Source: Bacteroidota bacterium
Lineage (GTDB): Bacteria; Bacteroidota; Bacteroidia; Chitinophagales; Chitinophagaceae
NCBI GenBank assembly: GCA_016868855.1
Contig: VGFP01000001.1
Span: 372,001-436,000, forward strand
Direction: 5' to 3'
DNA: 64,000 nt
Shown here piece by piece: positions 46,342-53,484 of this stretch (positions are counted from its first letter, which is position 1; the number at the start of each line of letters is the position of its first letter). The translations under genes were made by a program, and so were the position numbers. Under the pieces are notes generated by a model. The model searched no databases, was not told the DNA's origin, and saw only the letters and a list, made by a program, of their open reading frames with translations.

Positions 46342-46381
46342 ACAGCAGATTATGAAAAAATCAAAAAACTGAATCTGTTGT
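46342..46381 (-). repeat. Inverted repeat in the rpsK-rpsD spacer
   Basis: ACAGCAGATT (46342-46351) is the reverse complement of AATCTGTTGT (46372-46381) except for one mismatch, with a 20-base loop. The stem could form in the mRNA between rpsK and rpsD. Confidence 0.4.
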
Positions 46382-46398
46382 CCTTTATAAATAATTGA

Positions 46399-46806
46399 TT
46401 ATACACGACGCTTTTTAGGAGGACGGCAACCATTGTGCGGCAATGGAGTGATGTCCTTGATCATAACCACTTCGATTCCGGAGTTTGCCAACGCACGGAT
46501 GGCACCTTCTCTACCTGCACCGGGACCTTTAACGTATACATCCACTCTCTTCAATCCTGCCTCCGTAGCTACCCTTGCAGCATCCTGCGCAGCCATCTGT
46601 GCAGCGTATGGGGTATTCTTCTTGGAACCTCTGAATCCCATCTTACCTGCACTGCTCCAGGAAATAACCTGTCCCGACTTGTTAGTTAAACTGATGATGA
46701 TGTTGTTGAAAGTGGCGTTGATGTGTGCATCTCCGAAACTGTCTACTTTCACCACTCTTTTCTTCGCAGCTGCTTTAGCGCTGGTTTGTTGTTGTGCCTT
46801 GGCCAT
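46399..46806 (-). CDS. rpsK: 30S ribosomal protein S11
   Basis: Small-subunit protein of the platform. The 135 residues contain [37 protein letters not shown] and the C-terminal [18 protein letters not shown]. The length and motifs are standard. It lies between rpsM and rpsD in the conserved order, separated from rpsM by a structured spacer of 106 bp. Confidence 0.98.
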   Translation of the reverse strand: MAKAQQQTSAKAAAKKRVVKVDSFGDAHINATFNNIIISLTNKSGQVISWSSAGKMGFRGSKKNTPYAAQMAAQDAARVATEAGLKRVDVYVKGPGAGREGAIRALANSGIEVVMIKDITPLPHNGCRPPKKRRV

Positions 46807-46852
46807 AATTTTTTAAAATAGGTACTCTAAATGTTGTCAGTCTTTTCAGACC

Positions 46853-46894
46853 CTGTTCAATCCTCTCCTGCACATGGTTTCCGGCATTGAACAG
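46853..46894 (-). repeat. Inverted repeat in the rpsM-rpsK spacer
   Basis: CTGTTCAAT (46853-46861) and ATTGAACAG (46886-46894) form a perfect nine-base stem with a 24-base loop. There is no T-run next to it. A candidate processing or regulatory structure in the mRNA. Confidence 0.45.
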
Positions 46895-46912
46895 TTGAAT
46901 GGGTGCATATAA

Positions 46913-47293
46913 TTACTTCTTAGGCGCCTTTTTCTTACCAGCAACTGTCTTTCTCTTACCTTTTCTGGTACGAGAGTTGGTTTTGGTTCTCTGACCTCTC
47001 ACTGGCAATCCTTTACGGTGACGAAGTCCGCGGTAGCAGGCTATGTCAAGCAAACGCTTGATAGACATCTGAACCTCAGAACGAAGCTGTCCTTCAACTT
47101 TGAATTCATTGGTGATGATGTTCCTGATTGCATTCAGTTCATCGTCATTCCACTGGTTCACTTTTTTATCGTAGTTGATGTTGGCTTTATCAAGAATGTA
47201 CTGTGCAGTTGCACGTCCAATTCCGAATATGTATGTGAGACCAATCTCACCTCTTTTGTTCTTTGGCAAATCTATACCTGCTATACGAGCCAT
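46913..47293 (-). CDS. rpsM: 30S ribosomal protein S13
   Basis: Small-subunit head protein. The 126 residues begin [20 protein letters not shown] and carry the C-terminal [20 protein letters not shown] with a basic tail. rpmJ lies 34 bp upstream in the usual order. Confidence 0.98.
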   Translation of the reverse strand: MARIAGIDLPKNKRGEIGLTYIFGIGRATAQYILDKANINYDKKVNQWNDDELNAIRNIITNEFKVEGQLRSEVQMSIKRLLDIACYRGLRHRKGLPVRGQRTKTNSRTRKGKRKTVAGKKKAPKK

Positions 47294-47327
47294 ATATATT
47301 TTTGAATTTTAGCTTTTGAAATGTTGA

Positions 47328-47444
47328 TTAACCTTGACGCTGCTTAAATCTGGGATTCTTTTTGTTGATGACGTACAACTTTCCTTTGCGACGTACAATC
47401 TTGCAGTCTGCACTACGCTTTTTGATGGATGCTCTAACTTTCAT
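47328..47444 (-). CDS. rpmJ: 50S ribosomal protein L36
   Basis: A 38-residue protein encoded by ATG at 47444 to TAA at 47328-47330: [20 protein letters not shown] and then [18 protein letters not shown]. The family usually has a C-x2-C...C-x4-H zinc knuckle; here only one Cys (residue 14) is present. This looks like the zinc-free paralogue type. It sits between infA and rpsM, its standard place. Confidence 0.95.
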   Translation of the reverse strand: MKVRASIKKRSADCKIVRRKGKLYVINKKNPRFKQRQG

Positions 47445-47474
47445 ATCTCTAATTTTTCCTCCGAAGAGTGTTGT

Positions 47475-47693
47475 TTACTTGTACCTAAAAATGATTCTTC
47501 CCCTTGTCAAATCGTATGGACTCATCTCAACTCCCACTTTATCACCCGGTAAAATTCGGATATAGTGCATCCTCATTTTGCCTGAGATGGTAGCAAGGAT
47601 TTCATGCCCATTTTCCAATTTCACCTTGAACATTGCATTGCTGAGTGCTTCTACAATTATTCCGTCTTGCTTGATGAGATCCTGTTTGGCCAT
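47475..47693 (-). CDS. infA: Translation initiation factor IF-1
   Basis: Binds the ribosomal A site during initiation. The 72-residue OB-fold protein is [20 protein letters not shown] followed by [20 protein letters not shown] and [18 protein letters not shown]. The ATG at 47693 is used; an upstream open extension does not match the family. It begins the operon here: the preceding gene is a cytochrome-b-like membrane protein, not map or secY. Confidence 0.97.
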   Translation of the reverse strand: MAKQDLIKQDGIIVEALSNAMFKVKLENGHEILATISGKMRMHYIRILPGDKVGVEMSPYDLTRGRIIFRYK

Positions 47694-47707
47694 AGTTTTT
47701 GGGAGCG

Positions 47708-47715
47708 CAAAGATA
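47708..47715 (-). promoter_or_regulatory. Candidate promoter of the infA operon
   Basis: TATCTTTG on the minus strand matches TAnnTTTG and would give a start about 12 nt before the infA ATG. A T-rich -33 region lies 19-20 bp upstream, but without a clean TTTG. Confidence 0.42.
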
Positions 47716-47839
47716 AGAAAATCAACGTAATTTGAAAAATAAGTTGACATTATTTAACGCCTATCATAACCCAAAACCAAATTTGGATTAGTCTGCTGAT
47801 TATCAATTATTTGTAAAAATAGGCCTGAAAAACACGTTC

Positions 47840-48307
47840 TTACATACCCGGGAAGAGCGGTCTACCGATTTCTCTGAACGGCCAGGGGATGGAAATGAGT
47901 ATCAGAACGAGGGCAACCAAGAAATAACGGAAGGCCTTTTTGAACTTATCAACATCGGAAACGGACTTCTTAGACATGCCATATCCCAAGGTAATCAGCA
48001 CAATGGCTAGAATCATTGTTACTGGATGTTCCATTTGATAAAATCTGAGGGTGGCATCCTTCATCATCGATACGCCTTCTGGTTTTACGAAAGTGAACAA
48101 TCCGAACCTGCCGAGCGTCCACTGATACAATCCCAATAAAAGGGTGATGTGTGCTGAAATCATGGTGAACAACCAGATTTTCTTATCTCCTGCTGAAAAA
48201 GTTTTATTTGACTTCCAACCGTTGTATGATTGTAAGACCGACAATACAAGCAACACCAGAATAACCCAACGCAACAAATTATGTAAATGCAACAAGCCTG
48301 TTTCCAT
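47840..48307 (-). CDS. Cytochrome-b-like four-helix membrane protein
   Basis: A 155-residue integral membrane protein with about four helices (residues 7-25, 46-67, 92-112 and 128-147). Histidines occur in LLHLHNLLRW and ISAHITLLLG and in EHPVTMILAI, which could be haem or metal ligands; related genes are sometimes labelled cytochrome b. I cannot assign a function. A good -7 box (TACATTTG at 48327-48334) with TTG 22 bp upstream precedes it. It is divergent from tgt. Confidence 0.65.
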   Translation of the reverse strand: METGLLHLHNLLRWVILVLLVLSVLQSYNGWKSNKTFSAGDKKIWLFTMISAHITLLLGLYQWTLGRFGLFTFVKPEGVSMMKDATLRFYQMEHPVTMILAIVLITLGYGMSKKSVSDVDKFKKAFRYFLVALVLILISIPWPFREIGRPLFPGM

Positions 48308-48326
48308 AAACTGATTTTTATTGGAT

Positions 48327-48359
48327 CAAATGTAAAACAACCTGGTCATATTTGATCAA
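48327..48359 (-). promoter_or_regulatory. Candidate promoter of the cytochrome-b-like gene
   Basis: On the minus strand TTG (48359-48357), a 22-bp spacer and TACATTTG (48334-48327). The spacer is one or two bases longer than the usual 19-21. The predicted leader is about 17 nt. Confidence 0.45.
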
Positions 48360-48380
48360 GCTTTCTGAGTAACTTGCAGC

Positions 48381-49520
48381 ATGCCCCCACTCTCCTTTCA
48401 GATTGAAAAAAAGGATCCGCATTCGAAAGCGCGGACCGGAACAATCGCAACAGATCATGGCACCATTCAAACACCCATTTTCATGCCGGTTGGAACCGCG
48501 GGGACTGTCAAAGCAGTGACGCAACAACAACTGGAGGAAAATGTAAAAGCTGCAATCATTCTGGGGAATACCTACCATCTTTACTTGCGACCAGGATTGG
48601 ATGTGCTGCAATCTGCAGGTGGTTTGCATAAATTCAACGGATGGGAAAAACCAATTCTAACAGACAGTGGCGGATACCAAGTTTTCTCTCTTGCCTCTAA
48701 CAGAAAAATCAATGAAGAAGGGGTGGTCTTTCAAAGCCATATCGACGGATCTAAACATCTGTTTACCCCGGAAAAAGCAATGGATATCCAACGTGTCATT
48801 GGCGGTGATATCATCATGGTATTCGATGAATGTCCCGCTTATCCCAGTGAATATGCGTACGTGAAAAATTCAATGGAACTCACACACCGTTGGCTAGACC
48901 GTTGCTTCCACCGCTTCAATGAAACTGAGGGCCTGTATGGATATGATCAAAATTTATTTCCCATCGCGCAAGGCGGCACTGAAAAAGATCTCAGAAAAGC
49001 TTCATGTGAATACATTGCTTCGAAACAAGCTGTGGGAAATGCAATTGGAGGACTGAGCGTTGGTGAACCAACTCAACTGATTTATGAAATGTGCGCATGG
49101 TCATGTGAATATCTGCCAGAGAACAAACCCAGGTACTTGATGGGTGTCGGAACACCGCAAGATTTGCTGGAATGTATTTCATTTGGTGTAGACATGTTTG
49201 ACTGTGTGATGCCAACCAGAAATGGTAGAAATGAGATGCTCTTCACTTCAGAGGGAATCATCCACATAGACAATAAAAAATGGGAATTCGATCACGCTGT
49301 AATTGATCCCGCACTGGATAACAATGTCTCCAATTTTTACTCAAAATCTTACTTGAGACACCTGATCAAAAGCAAAGAGATACTGGGACTCACCATTGCA
49401 AGTATTCAGAACCTGGCTTTTTATTTATGGCTTGTCACTGAGGCAAGAAATCAAATCAACGCTGGAAGTTTTTCTAGCTGGAAAAACAACATTTTACCCA
49501 TCATCACAAGACGTTTATAA
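48381..49520 (+). CDS. tgt: tRNA-guanine transglycosylase lacking the zinc ligands
   Basis: Exchanges guanine-34 for the queuosine precursor in tRNAs with GUN anticodons. The barrel motifs are all present: LTDSGGYQVFSLA with an active-site Asp, FDECPAYP, IAQGGTEKDLR, GGLSVGEP and FDCVMPTRNGRNEMLF with the catalytic nucleophile Asp. The C-terminal zinc-site region, which in E. coli Tgt holds Cys302, Cys304, Cys307 and His333, aligns without gaps to DPALDNNVSNFYSKSYLRHL and IASIQNLAFY. All four ligands are replaced (Leu, Asn, Ser and Gln). The 379-residue protein is otherwise normal. I am sure of the enzyme class, less of its activity. Confidence 0.93.
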   Translation: MPPLSFQIEKKDPHSKARTGTIATDHGTIQTPIFMPVGTAGTVKAVTQQQLEENVKAAIILGNTYHLYLRPGLDVLQSAGGLHKFNGWEKPILTDSGGYQVFSLASNRKINEEGVVFQSHIDGSKHLFTPEKAMDIQRVIGGDIIMVFDECPAYPSEYAYVKNSMELTHRWLDRCFHRFNETEGLYGYDQNLFPIAQGGTEKDLRKASCEYIASKQAVGNAIGGLSVGEPTQLIYEMCAWSCEYLPENKPRYLMGVGTPQDLLECISFGVDMFDCVMPTRNGRNEMLFTSEGIIHIDNKKWEFDHAVIDPALDNNVSNFYSKSYLRHLIKSKEILGLTIASIQNLAFYLWLVTEARNQINAGSFSSWKNNILPIITRRL

Positions 49521-49558
49521 CAAAACTTTTTATTACATTCATGTAAAGAACTCCTGCA

Positions 49559-50353
49559 ATGAAAATCACTCTCCCCATGCTGATGCTTCTTGCATTTTCC
49601 ACTTCCACTGTTATTGCACAAGACAAAGATCTTTTTGAAAAACAACTGTTCATATCGGGTGAAGACACACTGCCATGCAGAATTCTCACACCCATCAATT
49701 TTGATGCAAGCAAAAAATATCCGTTGCTGATTTTTTTACATGGTGCTGGCGAGAGAGGCAGTGACAATGAAGCCCAGCTGACATGGGGCGCTGATGTTTT
49801 TCTTGATTCTCTGAACCGCATAAAGTTTCCGGCAATTGTGATTTTCCCTCAATGTCCTGCAAACGACAAATGGTCAGAATACAACAAGAACTCACTCAAA
49901 GACAGTACTGGATATGAATTTTCAGACGTTGCAGCCATCAGAAAACCCCTGAAACTTGTCAGTGACTTCATAGATACATTGTTGCAGTCAAATCAGATTG
50001 ATAAAAAAAGAGTGTATATCGGAGGACTCTCCATGGGCGGCTTTGGAACGTTGGAATTGTTATGGAGAAAGCCACAAACTTTTGCAGCAGCGTTTCCTAT
50101 ATGTGGTGCAACCAATCCAAATAAATTGAAAGAATACCGGAAAAATCTTCCCATTTGGATTTTTCATGGTGACAAAGACGCTGTCATTCATGTTTCAAAT
50201 AGCAGGTTGATTTACGGCATCCTCAAAAAAACAAATCCCAACGCAAAGTATACCGAGTACGCGGGCGTAAATCACGACAGCTGGAAGAATGCATTTGCAG
50301 AGCCCCAACTACTGAATTGGTTGTTTGCTCAAAAAATGAGCACTGCAAAATAA
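49559..50353 (+). CDS. Exported alpha/beta-hydrolase (esterase-like)
   Basis: A 264-residue hydrolase with a signal peptide (MKITLPMLMLLAFSTSTVIAQ). The nucleophile Ser is in GGLSMGGFGTLE, the oxyanion region in FLHGAGERGSDNEAQL, the Asp in HGDKDAVIHV and the His in GVNHDSW. The arrangement is like the feruloyl-esterase/phospholipase-type carboxylesterases found near polysaccharide genes in Bacteroidota. The substrate is unknown. It is convergent with the TonB receptor gene three bases away. Confidence 0.85.
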   Translation: MKITLPMLMLLAFSTSTVIAQDKDLFEKQLFISGEDTLPCRILTPINFDASKKYPLLIFLHGAGERGSDNEAQLTWGADVFLDSLNRIKFPAIVIFPQCPANDKWSEYNKNSLKDSTGYEFSDVAAIRKPLKLVSDFIDTLLQSNQIDKKRVYIGGLSMGGFGTLELLWRKPQTFAAAFPICGATNPNKLKEYRKNLPIWIFHGDKDAVIHVSNSRLIYGILKKTNPNAKYTEYAGVNHDSWKNAFAEPQLLNWLFAQKMSTAK

Positions 50354-50356
50354 TTT

Positions 50357-52417
50357 TTACTTGAGATCGATGATCAAACCGAATTGAATATTTCTTCCGG
50401 GTGCAGAATTGTAAAATCTGTTGCCAAATGCATTGATGTCGAAGCCCAAAGAATATTTTTCATTGCCAATATTATCTGCCAACAAAAATATTTCAATAGG
50501 TCTGGCATGTCCTGATCTCCACCCTAGCTTCGATTGCCAGAGCCGGTATGGATCACTGAAGAAAGTATTTGCATCATTGAGCGGCATCTTGCCAACATAA
50601 ATGAATTGAATATTCCAGTAGATTTTCTTTGTTATATCCATTGATAAAGTTGAAACAATCACCTTATCTGCAACACCTGTCAATTGATTGCCCGCAAAAC
50701 TTGTTTGATTGTTTTTATAATTCACAAAACGAAAATCATTCAGCGTGATTGCCTGTGACCATTTAATTGATTTGAAAAATCTTTGGCGCAGCATATTTAT
50801 CCAATGATACTGATACTCCAATTCAATTCCTTTCTGCTGAACATCACCTTCGTTCACAAAGTATTCTGCTCCATTGTTGTTGACCCTGCGAACAATAGCA
50901 TTTTTGAGATCAAATTGGAAAAGCGAAGCCTGCATAAAAAATTTATTTCTCCATGCACTCACTTTCAGACCAACTTCCTTGTTCCAGCCATACTCGGCCT
51001 GGAGTCCGCTGTATATCCCCCCAGCAGACGGACGGATTTCTGCGATGGAAGGTGAAGAATATCCTTTTGACAATTGCCCAAACAATGAAATATTTTTCAT
51101 AGGTGCCAACAGCAGTGCAAACCTGGGCAGCAGTTGACGGTTGAAATCCAACTCCTTCAAACCAGTAGAGGGGATTCCTAGTGTTCTTTCAATTGAATAA
51201 AAAAAACGATTGATGCTGAGACCAGACTGAATCTGCAAGTACTCCAACGGCTGCAGATTCAATTGTGTAAATGCGAATTGCTGCCTGGCAACAAGTTCAT
51301 CTGTTACCTTATTTCCGTCTGGAGTACCCTTGTTGTTTCCACTGCTGTCAATCGCATACTCCCCTTTTTGAATTTCAAAACCGCTGACCCATTGGAGTGG
51401 AATCGGCAAATTATCTTCGTAGACTATCTTAGAGCGAAGTCCCAGGTTATACTCCCTCCTTTTTTCATAATTGGTAATGAAAGGATTTCTGAATCTTGTA
51501 AGTCCGTTTGTTACAGAACTCACTGTCTTCCATTTTGAACTTATCTGATAGGTATTGGAGAAACCGACAAATGCTGTTTTGTTGTAAATAGCAGTCCTTT
51601 GATCAACTACAGAAGGCAAAGTTGCAGTTGCTGGTCTGGATTGCCTTGGATTGGCATTGAACTGGGCAAGGGTGAGTCCTCCAGGTGTTTGATAAAAAAG
51701 ATCAGCATAAAACAAAATCAAATCAGTTGAAACTTTTTCATTGCTTTTGATGCGCATATTCAGCTGGATATTGTCTTTGCGCATCTTGCTTTGTACTCTG
51801 TAACCATTGGATTGAAAATGTCCCTGCAAAAAGTTAAGCTGAACATCCTTTGATTGGTATTGATATTGAATTGACTGCTGAAGGGTGCCAAAACTTCCAC
51901 CCAACAAGCGCAATTTCAAATCGCTGCTGTCTTTTGACTTTCCGAAACCATTGAGTAAAACTGCCCCGCCAGTGCCTGCTCCATATAAACTTCCTGATGG
52001 ACCCTTGATCAATTCGATTCCGTTGACGGCATGTATATCCAACAGATTCATGTATGTATTTCCGCCGGCATCAGTCAGAATAAAATCGTCGTAATACACT
52101 TTTACATTTCTGATTCCGAATGGCGATCTCAGCAAACTTCCGCGGATGGACAAACGATAGCTTCCGGGTGACCGCTCCTCCATCCTGACACCACTGGCTG
52201 TATTGAGCGCAGGCAGCAAGGAAAATGCTGAATTTGCATTCAGGGTTTGTTTGCCAATATGTACAATAGTAGCTGGCGTGTTGAGAAGTGACTTGTTTGA
52301 CTCAAAGCCTTTGACAACGACTGCATCCAATGCAGCAGTATCAACTTTTTCCTGCGAGACGATGTTGAGAGATAAAAGGATTGAAAAGACGAATATTATT
52401 CTTTTCAAGGGTATCAT
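50357..52417 (-). CDS. TonB-dependent outer-membrane receptor
   Basis: A 686-residue receptor. Signal peptide MIPLKRIIFVFSILLSLNIV, a plug domain with the QTLNANSAFSLLPALNTASG and RLSIRGSLLRSPFGIRNVKV stretches, and a 22-strand-type barrel ending in the aromatic GRNIQFGLIIDLK. It lacks the N-terminal carboxypeptidase-like domain typical of SusC proteins, so it is more like siderophore or vitamin receptors. No SusD partner is adjacent. It begins right after the pdhB stop, implying co-transcription. The substrate is unknown. Confidence 0.9.
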   Translation of the reverse strand: MIPLKRIIFVFSILLSLNIVSQEKVDTAALDAVVVKGFESNKSLLNTPATIVHIGKQTLNANSAFSLLPALNTASGVRMEERSPGSYRLSIRGSLLRSPFGIRNVKVYYDDFILTDAGGNTYMNLLDIHAVNGIELIKGPSGSLYGAGTGGAVLLNGFGKSKDSSDLKLRLLGGSFGTLQQSIQYQYQSKDVQLNFLQGHFQSNGYRVQSKMRKDNIQLNMRIKSNEKVSTDLILFYADLFYQTPGGLTLAQFNANPRQSRPATATLPSVVDQRTAIYNKTAFVGFSNTYQISSKWKTVSSVTNGLTRFRNPFITNYEKRREYNLGLRSKIVYEDNLPIPLQWVSGFEIQKGEYAIDSSGNNKGTPDGNKVTDELVARQQFAFTQLNLQPLEYLQIQSGLSINRFFYSIERTLGIPSTGLKELDFNRQLLPRFALLLAPMKNISLFGQLSKGYSSPSIAEIRPSAGGIYSGLQAEYGWNKEVGLKVSAWRNKFFMQASLFQFDLKNAIVRRVNNNGAEYFVNEGDVQQKGIELEYQYHWINMLRQRFFKSIKWSQAITLNDFRFVNYKNNQTSFAGNQLTGVADKVIVSTLSMDITKKIYWNIQFIYVGKMPLNDANTFFSDPYRLWQSKLGWRSGHARPIEIFLLADNIGNEKYSLGFDINAFGNRFYNSAPGRNIQFGLIIDLK

Positions 52418-53404
52418 CTACTTTTGAATGTACATCACTTCTTTGATCAACTTGACAGTTCTTGCAACGTCGGGAAGATATGCAGCAACAAGATTGGGAG
52501 CATAGTGCATTGGTGCATCTGCAGCGGTGATTCTTCTGATGGGAGCATCCAAATAATCAAAGCCTTCTTTTTGAATCCTGTAAGTAATTTCAGATGATAC
52601 AGAAGCGAATGGCCACTGCTCTTCGACTATAACGAGTCGATTTGTTTTTTTGACACTTTCCAAGATGGTCATCCAGTCAAGTGGACGTATGGTTCTCAAA
52701 TCAATTACTTCCGCGCTGATGCCTTCCTTTTCAAGTTCTTCTGCAGCACCCAAAGCAACCTTCATCATTTTGTTGAATGATACGACGGTAACATCTCTTC
52801 CTGCTCTTTTGATATCAGCTTTACCAATTGGAATGAGGTATTCTTCTTCAGGCACTTCTCCTTTGTCACCATACATCACCTCACTTTCCATGAATATAAC
52901 CGGATCATCATCGCGGATGGCACTTTTCAACAATCCCTTCGCGTCATATGGATTTGAAACAGATATGACTTTGAGTCCGGGTATATTGGCATATAAACTT
53001 TCAAATGCGGTTGAGTGCTGTGCGCCCAATTGTCCGGCTGATCCATTGGGACCGCGGAATACAATTGGACATCCAACTTGTCCACCACTCATGGCCAACA
53101 TCTTGGATGCAGTATTTAAAATTTGATCGAGGGGCAGCACGGCAAAGTTCCATGTCATGAATTCAACAATGGGTCTCAAACCATTTTGAGCAGCACCTAC
53201 TGCAACAGCAGTGAATCCCAACTCAGCAATGGGCGTATCAATCACACGCTTGGGACCAAACTCGTCCAACATACCCTGACTAACCTTGTATGCACCATTG
53301 TACTCAGCTACTTCTTCACCAAGAATGAAAACCCTATCATCTCTTCTCATTTCCTCTTGCATGGCCTCCCTGAGTGCTTCACGAAACGCAATGATTCTTG
53401 ACAT
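52418..53404 (-). CDS. pdhB: Pyruvate dehydrogenase E1 component, beta subunit
   Basis: Transketolase-like subunit of the E1 heterotetramer that decarboxylates pyruvate. The 328-residue sequence has REALREAMQEEMRRDDRVFI, LGEEVAEYNGAYKVSQGML, TPIAELGFTAVAVGAAQNG and the PNGSAGQLGAQHSTAFESLY loop. VVSFNKMMKVALGAAE and AAYLPDVARTVKLI follow. The alpha subunit is not adjacent, so it must be elsewhere. The strongest promoter in the window lies just upstream, and the TonB receptor gene follows with no gap. Confidence 0.93.
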   Translation of the reverse strand: MSRIIAFREALREAMQEEMRRDDRVFILGEEVAEYNGAYKVSQGMLDEFGPKRVIDTPIAELGFTAVAVGAAQNGLRPIVEFMTWNFAVLPLDQILNTASKMLAMSGGQVGCPIVFRGPNGSAGQLGAQHSTAFESLYANIPGLKVISVSNPYDAKGLLKSAIRDDDPVIFMESEVMYGDKGEVPEEEYLIPIGKADIKRAGRDVTVVSFNKMMKVALGAAEELEKEGISAEVIDLRTIRPLDWMTILESVKKTNRLVIVEEQWPFASVSSEITYRIQKEGFDYLDAPIRRITAADAPMHYAPNLVAAYLPDVARTVKLIKEVMYIQK

Positions 53405-53426
53405 AAAGTACTGTTTAAAAGAGTTG

Positions 53427-53458
53427 CAAAAATATTGCAGAATGAGGACTTCTGCAAA
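53427..53458 (-). promoter_or_regulatory. Bacteroidota-type promoter of pdhB
   Basis: TTTG (53458-53455), 20-bp spacer, TATTTTTG (53434-53427): an exact fit to TTTG-N19-21-TAnnTTTG. The predicted start is about 20 nt before the pdhB ATG. Confidence 0.65.
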
Positions 53459-53484
53459 TTTGTGGACATGGTGGCCTACAACAG

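Noticed and set aside
47777-47786. CCAAATTTGG palindrome upstream of infA
   Set aside because: A 10-base palindrome is expected by chance in AT-rich DNA and I see no second copy near a promoter.
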